Origin: Halopseudomonas aestusnigri
GTDB taxonomy: Bacteria; Pseudomonadota; Gammaproteobacteria; Pseudomonadales; Pseudomonadaceae
Assembly (NCBI RefSeq): GCF_002197985.1
Contig: NZ_NBYK01000006.1
Coordinates: forward strand, 19,618-83,617
Direction: 5' to 3'
DNA length: 64,000 nucleotides
Under the pieces are notes generated by a model, which saw nothing but the letters and a program-made list of their open reading frames with translations, searched no databases and was not told the origin of the DNA. Position 1 is the stretch's first letter. Each line of letters begins with the position of its first letter. Positions 19,119 through 28,361 of the stretch are shown here, one piece after another. The translations under genes were made by a program, and so were the position numbers.

Positions 19119-19391
19119 TCAGTTGACCGCGTCGCGCAGGCTTTTGCCCGGCTTGAAGGAAACGGTATTGCTGGCCTTGATCTTGACCGGTGCACCGGTC
19201 TGGGGATTTTTGCCGGTGCGTGCGCCACGATGACGCTGCAGGAAAGTACCGAAACCGACAAGTGTTACGGAGTCCTTGTTGCTCAGCGCCTGGGTAATTT
19301 CGTCCAGCACGGCGTTGAGTACTCGATTAGCCTGATCCTTGCTCAGGTCCGCCTTTTCGGCAATCGCCGCTGCGAGATCTGGTTTGCGCAT
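19119..19391 (-). CDS. DNA-binding protein HU
   Basis: This 90-residue histone-like protein begins MRKPDLAAAIAEKADLSKDQANRVLNAVLDEI and contains the beta-arm segment RTGKNPQTGAPVKIKAS and the C-terminal FKPGKSLRDAVN. It is close to the Pseudomonas HU variant that begins MRKP and lies next to the rubredoxin genes (HupP-type in P. putida). The start at 19391 is preferred over an ATG 4 codons earlier because GAGG lies 6 nt before it. HU bends DNA nonspecifically and compacts the nucleoid. Confidence 0.95.
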   Translation of the reverse strand: MRKPDLAAAIAEKADLSKDQANRVLNAVLDEITQALSNKDSVTLVGFGTFLQRHRGARTGKNPQTGAPVKIKASNTVSFKPGKSLRDAVN

Positions 19392-19601
19392 ATAAAGCCT
19401 CATTGTCTGTTGTTTTTGTTGTGACCGCCGCGTCCTCGGGGCGGGCCTGCCAGACGCTCCCGAGCCCGGTCGGGCGGTCTGTAAAGGCTCGCTCAGCATG
19501 GCACGACTGAATTCGTTTCGCCAGTCGTCGCAGGCCTGAAGCCGGGCAAAATCACGGATTTTCCCGACAAAAGGCCAAACTGTCCCACATTGTCGGTGAG
19601 A

Positions 19602-20756
19602 TCAGTCCAGCCAGGCGGGCAATTCGCGGGTCAACTGCAGCTTCTCCGCAACAGCGACACCGGTCAGCGCAAAGCCATGCAGCTGACCATTGGCGTCGAC
19701 AAAACGCGCGCGTACGTCACGCCCCTCGACGTCGCACTGCCAGCTTCCGGCAACGCCACTCAACGGCGGCGTTACCACCAGAGGACAGGCCGGTGTCTTG
19801 ACCATGATCGGCATCGCCGGATAGCCCACTTCGGTCGGCGTGCCGCTGAGGGTTTTTGCCAGCGCCCGCGCCGAGGTCATCAGCGGCATCACGTACATCA
19901 GGTTGAGGCCTGCCACCTCGGCGCAATCGCCCAGCGCATAGACATGCGGATCACTGGTGCGCAGCTGCCTGTCCACCTGCACGCCGCGCCCTGCCGCCAG
20001 CCCGGCGGCTTCAGCCAGTTCCGAGCGCGGCACCAGGCCAATCGCCGACAGCCCCTGATCAGCGACCAGCTCAACGCCGGAGTCGAGTCGCACCCGAAGG
20101 CCGTCGCCCTCCAGCGCCATATTCTCGATCGCACAACCGAGATGGAATTCAACACCAAGCTCTTCCAGCCCGGCCTGCACTGCAGCCGCAGCCTGCTCCG
20201 GCAACAGTTGCGGCATCAACCAGGGATCGGACGCCACCACAGTCACCTCGAAACCGCCGAGGCGCAGATCATTGGCGAACTCGCAACCGATCAGGCCGGC
20301 ACCTACGATCAGCACACTCCGACGCCCGTTCAGCGCCGCACGGAACCGGCCATAATCGGCCAGGTCATTGATCGACAGAAGACGTTCGGCCAGCGCCTCC
20401 CGCCAGGGCAGTGTGCGCACCTGCGCCCCGGTGGCGAGCACCAGATCACTGTAGGGCAGGCTGCGCTCACCCAGGCGAACCAGGCGCTCACGGGTATCGA
20501 TGGCAGTCACCTCCTGCCCGGTCAACACCTGGGCACCCAGCTGTTCGGCCATGGCCTCGCCATCCTGCATGGCCAGCTCGTCAGCCTCCTTGCCCTTGGC
20601 AAAGCCGGTCGACAACAGCGGTTTTGAATAGAACCGGCCGTCATCGGCACTGATCAGCATTAACGGGCGCTCGGCATCGAGCTTGCGAAATTCCTTGGCC
20701 AGGTTATACCCGGCCAGACCTGTGCCAATAATGACCAGGGGGGCGTTGTCAGACAC
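19602..20756 (-). CDS. Rubredoxin-NAD(+) reductase
   Basis: The 384-residue FAD enzyme has PLVIIGTGLAGYNLAKEFRKLD at the N-terminus (FAD dinucleotide fold), a second nucleotide-binding motif VLIVGAGLIGCEFANDL near 147, and the FAD-closing YALGDCAEV near 275. It passes electrons from NAD(P)H to rubredoxin. The start is GTG at 20756 with GGAG 7 nt upstream. A rubredoxin gene lies 42 bp upstream on the same strand, so partners share an operon, as at the rubredoxin locus of P. aeruginosa. Confidence 0.95.
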   Translation of the reverse strand: MSDNAPLVIIGTGLAGYNLAKEFRKLDAERPLMLISADDGRFYSKPLLSTGFAKGKEADELAMQDGEAMAEQLGAQVLTGQEVTAIDTRERLVRLGERSLPYSDLVLATGAQVRTLPWREALAERLLSINDLADYGRFRAALNGRRSVLIVGAGLIGCEFANDLRLGGFEVTVVASDPWLMPQLLPEQAAAAVQAGLEELGVEFHLGCAIENMALEGDGLRVRLDSGVELVADQGLSAIGLVPRSELAEAAGLAAGRGVQVDRQLRTSDPHVYALGDCAEVAGLNLMYVMPLMTSARALAKTLSGTPTEVGYPAMPIMVKTPACPLVVTPPLSGVAGSWQCDVEGRDVRARFVDANGQLHGFALTGVAVAEKLQLTRELPAWLD

Positions 20757-20798
20757 GTGGCATCTCCTGCGGTGACATGAGTTGGATCAAAGGCAGGC

Positions 20799-20966
20799 TT
20801 AGCCGATCTCGATCATTTCGAAATCTTCCTTGCCGACGCCGCAGTCCGGACACATCCAGTCCGCAGGTACATCTTCCCAGCGGGTGCCAGGGGCAATACC
20901 GTCATCCGGCCAGCCTTCGGCCTCGTCATAGATGAACCCACACACGATACACTGCCACTTCTTCAT
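20799..20966 (-). CDS. Rubredoxin
   Basis: A 55-residue protein starting [20 protein letters not shown]. The four iron-binding cysteines are visible as Cys6-x2-Cys9 and Cys39-x2-Cys42 (WMCPDCG), with the conserved [12 protein letters not shown] between. It carries one Fe(Cys)4 centre and accepts electrons from the adjacent reductase, possibly for alkane hydroxylation or oxidative stress defence. The start codon has a weak GGGA upstream. Only one rubredoxin copy is present here, where P. aeruginosa has two. Confidence 0.96.
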   Translation of the reverse strand: MKKWQCIVCGFIYDEAEGWPDDGIAPGTRWEDVPADWMCPDCGVGKEDFEMIEIG

Positions 20967-21112
20967 GCTTGTTTCCCACGGTGTTCAGAATTAAGGTTTC
21001 GCGACACTACCGCAATTACCTTGCAAGTCCAAGGCCAGCCGGACCGTGCCCGCTGCAGAGGGCTTTCGTGGTACCCTTTACCCACTATTTCCACGCTGCC
21101 TGCGCGTCACCC

Positions 21113-21643
21113 ATGCCCGATATGCTGCCTGACTGGTATCCCGCCAAGCGCCACCCCGCGCCTCCGGATGCTCCCCTGTTCGACTGGCTTTGCCACGAAG
21201 GATCGCTCACCCTCAGGTTGACCGAGGCCGGCGACCGGGACTTTCGTGTCGAACTGCTGAAGCAGGCACCCGAGCCCGCCCATGATGACGAAGCTGCGGC
21301 CCTCGGGCTGCCTCCCGGCACCCTGGTATGGACCAGAGAGGTATTGCTGCATACGGCCGGAGCGCCCCGGGTCTACGCCCGCTCGGTTGCACCGACCAGC
21401 GCGCTGGGCAATGCAGCGGTGGAGCTCGACAGTCTGGGCACAACCAGCCTGGGTCACCTGCTGTTCCGTAACCCGCAGATCCGCCGGGGGCCGATCGAGA
21501 TCAGCCGCTACCCCGCCGACCGGCTGCCGGACAGCTGGCGCAGCGAGGGCCTGTGGGCACGCCGCTCGCACTTCTCGGATGGCAAGTTGCAGCTGCTGGT
21601 ATGTGAAGTATTCTTGCAGGGCTGGCCGCTGGCCAGCACCTGA
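21113..21643 (+). CDS. ubiC: Chorismate lyase
   Basis: This 176-residue enzyme removes pyruvate from chorismate to give 4-hydroxybenzoate, the first committed step of ubiquinone synthesis. Typical family segments are [50 protein letters not shown] and GLWARRSHF. The start is uncertain: no strong ribosome binding site; the ATG at 21113 or 21122 fits family length, while the longer frame from 20969 overlaps the rubredoxin promoter side. ubiA follows 29 bp downstream. Confidence 0.9.
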   Translation: MPDMLPDWYPAKRHPAPPDAPLFDWLCHEGSLTLRLTEAGDRDFRVELLKQAPEPAHDDEAAALGLPPGTLVWTREVLLHTAGAPRVYARSVAPTSALGNAAVELDSLGTTSLGHLLFRNPQIRRGPIEISRYPADRLPDSWRSEGLWARRSHFSDGKLQLLVCEVFLQGWPLAST

Positions 21644-21672
21644 GTGTCTGTCTTCTCACGGGAGAACCGCTT

Positions 21673-22563
21673 TTGCTTGGCCTGCTGATCAAACCCATTG
21701 CGCGCATCAACCCCAAGGTCAATGACTACATTCAGCTGATGCGACTGGACCGCCCGATCGGCACCTACCTGCTGCTCTGGCCAACACTCTGGGCACTCTG
21801 GCTGGCCGCCGAGGGGGTTCCGGATATCAGCACGCTGATCATTTTTGTCGTCGGCGTCATCCTGATGCGCGCCGCAGGCTGCGTCATCAACGACTACGCA
21901 GACCGCCACTTCGACGGCCACGTCCAACGCACCCGCGAGCGCCCGCTGGCCACAGGGCGTATCAGCGAACGCCAGGCCCTGATCACCTTCGCCATTCTGG
22001 TCGGACTGAGCGGCCTGCTGGTGCTGCTTACCAACGCACTGACCATCAAGCTGGCCTTCGTTGGCGTAGCCCTGGCCGCCCTCTATCCCTTCTGCAAGCG
22101 CTTCACCTTTTATCCGCAGGTGATTCTTGGCGCGGCCTTCTCCTGGGCGATTCCGATGGCCTTTGCGGCCCAGGCCGAGGCACTGCCTTTGCCCCTGTGG
22201 CTGGTGTTCCTTGCCAATCTGCTCTGGACCGTGGCCTACGACACCGAATACGCCATGTGCGACCGCGAAGATGACTTGCGCATCGGCATCAAGTCGACCG
22301 CCATCCTGTTCGGCGAGGCCGACAAGCTGATCATCGGCCTGCTGCAAGGGCTGACTCTCATCTGCCTGCTGCTGACCGGGCTGCGTTTTGAGCTGGGGCT
22401 ATACTACTACCTCGGCCTGCTGGGCATGACGCTGGGCTTTGCCTGGCAGCACTGGCTGATCCGGGACCGGGACCGTAATGCCTGCCTCAGCGCCTTTCTG
22501 GCCAACCACTGGGCCGGGATGCTGGTTTTCATCGGGATTGCACTGAACTATTGGCTTGCCTGA
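21673..22563 (+). CDS. ubiA: 4-hydroxybenzoate octaprenyltransferase
   Basis: This 296-residue inner-membrane prenyltransferase attaches the polyprenyl tail to 4-hydroxybenzoate. Both aspartate-rich motifs are visible, [15 protein letters not shown] near residue 72 and [21 protein letters not shown] near 190, with eight or so membrane helices. The start is TTG at 21673 with GGGAG 8 nt upstream. It forms an operon with ubiC, whose product is its substrate. Confidence 0.95.
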   Translation: MLGLLIKPIARINPKVNDYIQLMRLDRPIGTYLLLWPTLWALWLAAEGVPDISTLIIFVVGVILMRAAGCVINDYADRHFDGHVQRTRERPLATGRISERQALITFAILVGLSGLLVLLTNALTIKLAFVGVALAALYPFCKRFTFYPQVILGAAFSWAIPMAFAAQAEALPLPLWLVFLANLLWTVAYDTEYAMCDREDDLRIGIKSTAILFGEADKLIIGLLQGLTLICLLLTGLRFELGLYYYLGLLGMTLGFAWQHWLIRDRDRNACLSAFLANHWAGMLVFIGIALNYWLA

Positions 22564-22589
22564 TCCAGAGCGGCCACAGCAATGTCGGC

Positions 22590-22632
22590 CGGTCGTTGCA
22601 ACGTCATACAACTGCAACAAAAGTGTTATCTA
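22590..22632 (+). promoter_or_regulatory. Pho box and -10 element of phoB
   Basis: Three 7-bp half-sites occur at an 11-bp period: CGGTCGT (22590), ACGTCAT (22601) and CTGCAAC (22612), each matching 5 of 7 positions of the CTGTCAT/C Pho box unit. TATCTA (22627-22632) follows 8 bp after the last unit as a -10 element. This fits autoregulation of phoBR by PhoB. Confidence 0.65.
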
Positions 22633-22671
22633 ATCGGCGCATGACTCACAGCGGCAACAAGACGGTGAACC

Positions 22672-23361
22672 ATGTCTGGCAAAAGCATTTTGATCGTTGA
22701 TGACGAAGCTCCGATCCGCGAAATGATCGCGGTGGCCCTGGAGATGGCGGGCTACACCTGCCTCGAAGCTGAAAATACACAACAGGCCCACGCCTGTATC
22801 GTCGACAGCAAGCCCGATCTGATCCTGCTCGACTGGATGCTGCCCGGCACCACCGGTATCGAGCTGGCCAGACGCCTCAAGCGCGACGAGCTGACTGCCG
22901 ACGTGCCGATTATCATGCTCACAGCCAAGGGTGAGGAAGATAACAAGATCCAGGGCCTGGAGGTTGGTGCCGACGATTACATCACCAAACCGTTCTCTCC
23001 CCGAGAGCTGGTAGCACGCCTCAAGGCAGTGCTGCGTCGCGCCGGCCCGGTCGACAGCGAGGCACCCATCGAGGTGGCCGGACTGATGCTGGACCCGGTC
23101 AGCCACCGGGTAACCATCGACAATGCCGCCGCCGAAATGGGCCCGACGGAATACCGCCTGCTGCAATTCTTCATGACCCACCAGGAACGTGCCTACACCC
23201 GCGGCCAGTTGCTGGACCAGGTTTGGGGTGGCAATGTTTATGTGGAAGAGCGTACCGTGGACGTGCACATCCGCCGCCTGCGCAAGGCGCTGGGTGAAAA
23301 ATACGAACATCTGGTCCAGACCGTGCGCGGCACCGGCTACCGGTTTTCCACCAAAGCCTGA
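22672..23361 (+). CDS. phoB: Phosphate regulon response regulator PhoB
   Basis: The 229-residue protein has a receiver domain with acidic pocket Asp10/Asp11, phosphoacceptor Asp54 in ILLDWMLPG and the conserved KPFSPREL, then a winged-helix OmpR/PhoB DNA-binding domain (about 130-229; [31 protein letters not shown]). It activates phosphate starvation genes through Pho boxes. phoR follows 64 bp later, and a Pho box stands upstream. Confidence 0.97.
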   Translation: MSGKSILIVDDEAPIREMIAVALEMAGYTCLEAENTQQAHACIVDSKPDLILLDWMLPGTTGIELARRLKRDELTADVPIIMLTAKGEEDNKIQGLEVGADDYITKPFSPRELVARLKAVLRRAGPVDSEAPIEVAGLMLDPVSHRVTIDNAAAEMGPTEYRLLQFFMTHQERAYTRGQLLDQVWGGNVYVEERTVDVHIRRLRKALGEKYEHLVQTVRGTGYRFSTKA

Positions 23362-23425
23362 CAGCCAGGCCGCGACACAGGCCGTTACCCTGATCGGGAT
23401 GCCGTTGTTTTGAAGAGGATCTTCA

Positions 23426-24718
23426 GTGGCCAAGAATAGCTTCAGTCGTGTGCTCGGCCAGGTCCTGCTGCTGGTAATGATCTGTCTGCTGCTGGGCTGG
23501 ATTGTCGGCCAGCCTGCCTGGGCGCTGGTAGTCGGCCTGGGTGGCTATCTGGTCTGGACCCTTCGCCAGATGGCCCGTTTCTCCGACTGGCTCAGTGCAC
23601 ACCCCAACGATCCACCGCCGGAAGCCCGTGGCGTATGGGGCGAGATTTTCGACAGCATCTACCACCTGCAGCGCCGCGACAACAAGATGCGCTCGCGGCT
23701 GCAGGCGGTGATCGACCGCATCCAGAGCTCTACCTCCGCCCTGCGTGATGCCGTGGTCATGATCGACAGCGAAGGGCACCTGGAATGGTGGAACCACGCC
23801 GCCGAACGCCTGCTGGGGCTGCGCACCCCGGACGACAGCGGCCAGCACGTCGGCAACCTGATCCGCGATCCGCGCTTCATCGAATACTTCGAGCGCGGCG
23901 AATTCCGTGATCCACTGGAGATTCCGGCGCCAACCAACCTTAACGTTCAGCTGCAGTACGCCATCACCCGCTACGGACCCGGTGATCGGCTCATGGTCGT
24001 GCGCGACGTCACCCGACTGCACAATCTGGAGCAGATGCGAAAGGACTTTGTCGCCAACGTCTCCCATGAGCTGCGAACACCGCTGACGGTGGTAGTTGGC
24101 TACCTGGAAACCTTGCTGGATATGGAAGACGAGCTCAATCCGCGCTGGAAACGACCCCTTCAGCAAATGCAGCAACAGGCCAACCGCATGCAGGCGCTGC
24201 TGCACGACTTGCTGCTGCTGGCCCGACTGGAAACGTCGGACAACCCCGGCGAGCAGGAGCGGGTTGATGTGCGCCCGCTACTGGAGCATATCCGCAAGGA
24301 TGCCGAGGCGCTGTCCGGCGAACGCGGTCACCGCATCGCCCTGCAAATTGAGGGCAATACCCGAATGCACGGCATCGAAGGCGAACTGCGCAGCGCGTTT
24401 TCCAATCTGGCGTTCAATGCCGTGAAATACACCCCGGACCACGGCGAAATTACGCTGCGCTGGTGGAGTGACGAGCAGGGCCAGCATCTGAGCGTCAGCG
24501 ACAATGGTGTCGGTATCGCACCGCAACATATCAACCGGCTGACCGAGCGTTTCTACCGGGTCGATACCAGCCGCAACAGTACCACTGGGGGCACCGGTCT
24601 GGGTCTGGCCATCGTCAAGCATGTGCTGCTGCGTCATCAGGGCCGACTGGAGATCACCAGCGTGCCGGAGCAGGGCAGCATCTTCAGCTGCCACTTCCCG
24701 CCAGGCCGGGCTGCCTAG
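23426..24718 (+). CDS. phoR: Phosphate regulon sensor kinase PhoR
   Basis: The 430-residue sensor kinase has two N-terminal membrane helices (about 9-28 and 30-47), a PAS domain (about 95-200), HisKA with His214 in NVSHELRTPLTVVVGYLE, and a HATPase domain ending in TGGTGLGLAIVKHVLLRH. It senses phosphate status through the PstSCAB-PhoU complex rather than a large periplasmic domain. The start is GTG at 23426 with AGAGGAT just upstream. Its stop overlaps the stop of the convergent response regulator gene by 4 bp (CTAG). Confidence 0.96.
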   Translation: MAKNSFSRVLGQVLLLVMICLLLGWIVGQPAWALVVGLGGYLVWTLRQMARFSDWLSAHPNDPPPEARGVWGEIFDSIYHLQRRDNKMRSRLQAVIDRIQSSTSALRDAVVMIDSEGHLEWWNHAAERLLGLRTPDDSGQHVGNLIRDPRFIEYFERGEFRDPLEIPAPTNLNVQLQYAITRYGPGDRLMVVRDVTRLHNLEQMRKDFVANVSHELRTPLTVVVGYLETLLDMEDELNPRWKRPLQQMQQQANRMQALLHDLLLLARLETSDNPGEQERVDVRPLLEHIRKDAEALSGERGHRIALQIEGNTRMHGIEGELRSAFSNLAFNAVKYTPDHGEITLRWWSDEQGQHLSVSDNGVGIAPQHINRLTERFYRVDTSRNSTTGGTGLGLAIVKHVLLRHQGRLEITSVPEQGSIFSCHFPPGRAA

Positions 24719-25623
24719 GCGCTGGGCGAATAATGTGACTGGGCAGTGCCGGACGCGATCAGGCGAGACAGGTAATCCAGCTTCTCCGGGTCCTGATCGA
24801 CGAACTTGATCGTCACCTTGACCCACTCGCAGTCCATCTTCGCTTCCAGCGCTGCCACCGCGTGCACATAGCCATTGATACGCGCAACCGAACGATCCGA
24901 ATCCTGCTCCAGATCCAGCACTCCGCTTTCAAACACCTGCGGCAGCCGGTCGCCACGACGTACCACAACCAGGGCATCACGCAGGCTGAGGGTCTTGATT
25001 ACACAGGCGAATTGCTCGCCGGCAAGACGCAGCTGGCCCTGCCCGCGTACCGACTGGGTACTGGTGGCTGGCGCGGCCTTTTCCGGCGCACGATTACTGT
25101 TCAGCAACGGCGAGCTGACCGGTGCTGCCGCCGGAGCGGAAGGCGCCTCGGCAGGGCGACCGGCGGTCAGGTTTGCGACCGATCCCGCGGCGATTCCCGT
25201 GCTTGGCCGTGGCGCTCCACCGACCTGAAACTGCGCCAGCTTGCCGGCACGATGCAGCGCCTTTTTAACCTTGGTAATCAACTGCTCATTGCTGAATGGT
25301 TTGCCGACATAGTCGCTGACACCCGCCTGAATAGCCTCAACAACATTGGCCTTGTCACCACGACTGGTCACCATAACAAACGGCACACCCGCGCCGTCGG
25401 GCTGTGCACGAAACCATTGCAGCAGTTCCAGCCCGCTCATCTCCGGCATTTCCCAGTCGCACAGAATCAGATCGAACTGCGCTCGCGCCAGCATCTGCTG
25501 AGCCTTGCGGCCGTTGGTCGCTTCCTCGATCTGCAGGCCCGGGAAGTAACTGCGCAGTGCTTTCTTGACCAGGTCGCGGATAAAAGGCGCATCATCGACG
25601 ACCAGGACCGATACTTTCGACAT
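24715..25623 (-). CDS. Response regulator with receiver domain and unusual C-terminal domain
   Basis: The 302-residue protein has an N-terminal receiver domain (Asp10/11, phosphoacceptor Asp56 in LILCDWEMPEMSG, Lys in DYVGKPFSN near 108), a Pro/Ala-rich linker (about 135-195), and a C-terminal beta-rich region (about 195-295) that loosely resembles PilZ but lacks a clear RxxxR signature. It is an orphan regulator sitting between phoR and phoU, as PA5364 does in P. aeruginosa. AGGAAAA lies before the ATG. The output mode is unknown. Confidence 0.8.
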   Translation of the reverse strand: MSKVSVLVVDDAPFIRDLVKKALRSYFPGLQIEEATNGRKAQQMLARAQFDLILCDWEMPEMSGLELLQWFRAQPDGAGVPFVMVTSRGDKANVVEAIQAGVSDYVGKPFSNEQLITKVKKALHRAGKLAQFQVGGAPRPSTGIAAGSVANLTAGRPAEAPSAPAAAPVSSPLLNSNRAPEKAAPATSTQSVRGQGQLRLAGEQFACVIKTLSLRDALVVVRRGDRLPQVFESGVLDLEQDSDRSVARINGYVHAVAALEAKMDCEWVKVTIKFVDQDPEKLDYLSRLIASGTAQSHYSPSA

Positions 25624-25770
25624 AGTGAATTTTCCTGAAGTGCTGCGTCTAGCTTAACGCAGACTGGAGAAAAAACCGCACTTCGTATTGCGTTTGCAGC
25701 CGGCGCCTTATGTGCCGCATCAGCGCCGCTGATAGTTGCCAAGATCGTTTTGCCCATGAACACACGACAT

Positions 25771-25793
25771 AAAAAAACCGGGCAAACGCCCGG
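25771..25793 (-). terminator. Intrinsic terminator of the alcohol dehydrogenase gene
   Basis: CCGGGC (25778-25783) pairs with GCCCGG (25788-25793) around AAAC; on the minus strand seven T residues follow (complement of 25771-25777). It sits 20 bp past the stop codon. Confidence 0.88.
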
Positions 25794-25812
25794 CTTTCTC
25801 GGTACGGCGCAA

Positions 25813-26967
25813 TTACAGCTCGCCGCGCAACGCCTTGAGGAAGATCGCCTGATACTGCTCGGCGTTGTAACGCTGCGGGTTGGTGCTGCCGGCAACATCC
25901 TTGGCAGACATCGCGCCAATGGTTTCTGCCTGGGCATCGTCGATGTTGATCTCGGCCAGGGTATGCGGAATACCCAGGTCGGCACGCAGATCCAGCACCC
26001 AGTCCAGCATGCCATCGAAGTTCTGCTTCTGCAGACCCAGATAGCGAGCGGCGCGCGCCATTTCCTCTTCGATCACCGGGCGGTTGGCCTGCAGCATATA
26101 GGGCATGACAATCGCGTTCAGCAACCCGTGGTGGGCGTCATAGACAGCGCCGAGGCTGTGGGAAACAGCATGAATACCACCCAGACCACGCTGGAAGGCA
26201 ACCGCACCCATGCTCGAGGCAACCTGCATCTGCAGGCGGGCCTGGATGTCATCGCCCTGCTTGGTCGCGCGCGGCAGGAAGTCCTTGACCAGACGCATGC
26301 CTTCCAGCGCGATGCCTTCCGCCATCGGGTGGTAGACCGGCGCACAGAAGGCTTCCAGGTTGTGCGCCAGCGCATCCATACCGGTAGCGGCGGTCAGCTT
26401 GGCCGGCAGGCCAACGGTCAGCTCGGGATCCAGCAGCACGATACCCGGGACCATTTTCTGGTGGAAGATGACCCGCTTGACGTGGTTTTCGTCGTCGGTG
26501 ATCACCACCGCCTGACCCACTTCGGAACCGGTACCTGCGGTAGTTGGCACGGCGACCACCGGCAGCATCTTGCTGGCATCAACCGAACCGGGGCCCGCTT
26601 CCCACAGCGTGCAATCCTGATGGGCAACCAGCGCAATGGCTTTGGCCGCGTCAATGGCGGAACCGCCACCAAAGGCGATGACACCGTCGTGGCTGCCGGC
26701 CTTGAGAGCGGTTACGCCATCGGCCACGTTGCCACCGGTAGGGTTACCCTTGATAGCGCTGAACAGCCCGACCTGCAGGCCGGCGTCACGGCACAGCTGC
26801 AGCGCAGCCTCAACCATCGGCAGGGCCGCCAGGCCCGGGTCCGTCACCAGCAACGGAGAGGTCATGCCCAACTGGCGGCAGGCTTTCGGCAGCTCACTGA
26901 TGCGCCCTGCACCCACGCGCACGGCGGTGGGGTAATGCCAGTTCATGCTGTAAGACTTGATCTCCAT
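25813..26967 (-). CDS. Iron-containing alcohol dehydrogenase (group III)
   Basis: This 384-residue NAD-dependent enzyme has the coenzyme motif FGGGSAIDAAKAIAL near residue 99, PTTAGTGSEVGQAVVI near 141, and the metal-ligand segments MDALAHNLEAF and HAVSHSLGAVYDAHHG, giving the Asp and three His ligands of Fe-ADHs. The natural substrate is not predictable. GGAG stands 5 nt before the ATG. The gene is divergent from the cytochrome c551 gene; a functional link in alcohol oxidation is possible but only inferred. Confidence 0.93.
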   Translation of the reverse strand: MEIKSYSMNWHYPTAVRVGAGRISELPKACRQLGMTSPLLVTDPGLAALPMVEAALQLCRDAGLQVGLFSAIKGNPTGGNVADGVTALKAGSHDGVIAFGGGSAIDAAKAIALVAHQDCTLWEAGPGSVDASKMLPVVAVPTTAGTGSEVGQAVVITDDENHVKRVIFHQKMVPGIVLLDPELTVGLPAKLTAATGMDALAHNLEAFCAPVYHPMAEGIALEGMRLVKDFLPRATKQGDDIQARLQMQVASSMGAVAFQRGLGGIHAVSHSLGAVYDAHHGLLNAIVMPYMLQANRPVIEEEMARAARYLGLQKQNFDGMLDWVLDLRADLGIPHTLAEINIDDAQAETIGAMSAKDVAGSTNPQRYNAEQYQAIFLKALRGEL

Positions 26968-27059
26968 GGTATCTCCGAATTATCAGGTTTTTATGGGTGC
27001 AGACGTCCGCCACTGGCGCCCGCCTGTTTTTTTATTGGTCTTCGGGTGCGGGCAAACGC

Positions 27060-27088
27060 AAGATACAAAATGCAATTATGTCCCGCAA
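27060..27088 (-). promoter_or_regulatory. Possible promoter of the alcohol dehydrogenase gene
   Basis: On the minus strand TTGCGG (27083-27088) and TATCTT (27060-27065) are separated by exactly 17 bp, about 95 nt before the start codon. The plus-strand promoter of the cytochrome gene is less clear; TTGTCA at 27139-27144 is a candidate -35 without a good -10. Nothing else is recognised in 26968-27235. Confidence 0.4.
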
Positions 27089-27235
27089 CATACTCAAATC
27101 TGCCTCTTTCGTCCATGCTTGCTGCGACAAAAGAGCACTTGTCAAAGCAACGCGCAGCGTCCATGTTAGGGACTCGTACCGCTACGATTACACAAGCAGG
27201 CCAACCTGCACATAACAGCCCGTGAGGAACACCTG

Positions 27236-27547
27236 ATGAAACACCTGATGATCTCTGCCCTGGGCGCAGCAGCACTGCTGGCGTCAGGCTCGCTGTTCGC
27301 AACCGATGGCGAAACCCTCTACAAGACCAAGGCTTGCGTCGCCTGCCATCAGATCGACACCAAGGTCGTAGGACCATCCTACAAGGACGTCGCCGCCAAG
27401 TATGCCGGGCAGGACGGTGCGGTGGAAACCGTGGCCGGCCACATCAAGAACGGCATTTCCGGCCTTTGGGGGCCGATTCCGATGCCGGCCAACCAGGTGA
27501 CCGACGAGGAAGCCCGTATTCTGGCCGAGTGGGTGCTCAGCCAGTAA
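27236..27547 (+). CDS. Cytochrome c551-type class I cytochrome
   Basis: The 103-residue precursor has a signal peptide of about 22 residues ending LFA, then [31 protein letters not shown] with the haem-binding CVACH. The axial methionine lies in [16 protein letters not shown]. It closely follows the P. aeruginosa cytochrome c551 pattern of about 82 mature residues. It is a periplasmic electron carrier. Ribosome binding site GAGG at 8 nt. It is not next to nitrite reductase here, so the nirM name is not given. Confidence 0.93.
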   Translation: MKHLMISALGAAALLASGSLFATDGETLYKTKACVACHQIDTKVVGPSYKDVAAKYAGQDGAVETVAGHIKNGISGLWGPIPMPANQVTDEEARILAEWVLSQ

Positions 27548-27558
27548 TAACAAAACTC

Positions 27559-27594
27559 CAACAAAAAACCCGCCACCAGGCGGGTTTTTTGTTG
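27559..27594. terminator. Bidirectional terminator between cytochrome c551 and phoU genes
   Basis: A perfect 16-bp stem (27559-27574 with 27579-27594) around ACCA contains GGCGGG followed by six T on the plus strand and, symmetrically, CCCGCC preceded by six A, giving six T on the minus strand. It serves both convergent genes. Confidence 0.93.
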
Positions 27595-27608
27595 GCTCGG
27601 ATACCGAC

Positions 27609-28343
27609 TCACTCGTCAGCACCGTCCTTTTTTACTTCGGCTTCCATGCGCTTGAGGCCGATGTGACGGACATCGGTACCCTTGACCAGATAGATGACGT
27701 GTTCGGCAATGTTCCGCGCGTGGTCACCGACCCGCTCCAGCGAGCGCAGTACCCAAAGGATGTTCAGAACCCGGCCAATGGAACGCGGATCTTCCATCAT
27801 GAAGGTCACCATCTCGCGCATCGCGGTCTTGTATTCCTGATCAACCGCCTTGTCCTCACGGGCAACGGCAAACGCCTGTTCGGTGTCCATGCGGGCGAAG
27901 GCATCCAGCGCTTCCTGCACCATGCGGCGCACGTGGTGACCGATATGGCGACACTCGACGTAGCCACGCGGTGCCTGCCCCTCCTCCACCAGATCAAGCG
28001 CACGCTTGGCGATCTTCGACGACTCGTCGCCGATGCGTTCCAGATCAACGATAATCTTGCTGATGCTCACGACCAGACGCAGGTCGCTGGCAGCGGGCTG
28101 GCGACGCGCCAGGATGCGCAGGCAGTCCTGATCGATATCCAGCTCCATCTGGTTGATCGCATCGTCCTTTTCACGGACTTGCTGAGCCAGCCTGGCGTCG
28201 CCTTCAACCAGTGCAACGATGGCATCGTTGATCTGCTTCTCGACCAGGCCACCCATTTCCAGCAGGTGGGTACGGATTTCCTCCAGCTCGTCGTTGAACT
28301 GCTGGGAAATATGCTGAGTAAACGCTTCTTTATCTGACGGCAT
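27609..28343 (-). CDS. phoU: Phosphate signalling protein PhoU
   Basis: The 244-residue protein is built of two similar three-helix bundles, each with a PhoU metal-binding signature (DLERIGDESSKIAKRAL near 100 and LERVGDHARNIAEHVIYL near 205). PhoU restrains PhoR when the PstSCAB transporter is saturated. It is the last gene of the pst cluster, 18 bp after pstB, and ends at the bidirectional terminator. GGGAG lies 9 nt before the ATG. Confidence 0.97.
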   Translation of the reverse strand: MPSDKEAFTQHISQQFNDELEEIRTHLLEMGGLVEKQINDAIVALVEGDARLAQQVREKDDAINQMELDIDQDCLRILARRQPAASDLRLVVSISKIIVDLERIGDESSKIAKRALDLVEEGQAPRGYVECRHIGHHVRRMVQEALDAFARMDTEQAFAVAREDKAVDQEYKTAMREMVTFMMEDPRSIGRVLNILWVLRSLERVGDHARNIAEHVIYLVKGTDVRHIGLKRMEAEVKKDGADE

Positions 28344-28361
28344 GATGCATGTCTCCCTCGG

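Noticed and set aside
20969-21112. Longer N-terminus for ubiC from 20969
   Set aside because: The extra 48 residues do not resemble chorismate lyase, have no ribosome binding site and would place the start 3 bp from the divergent rubredoxin start.
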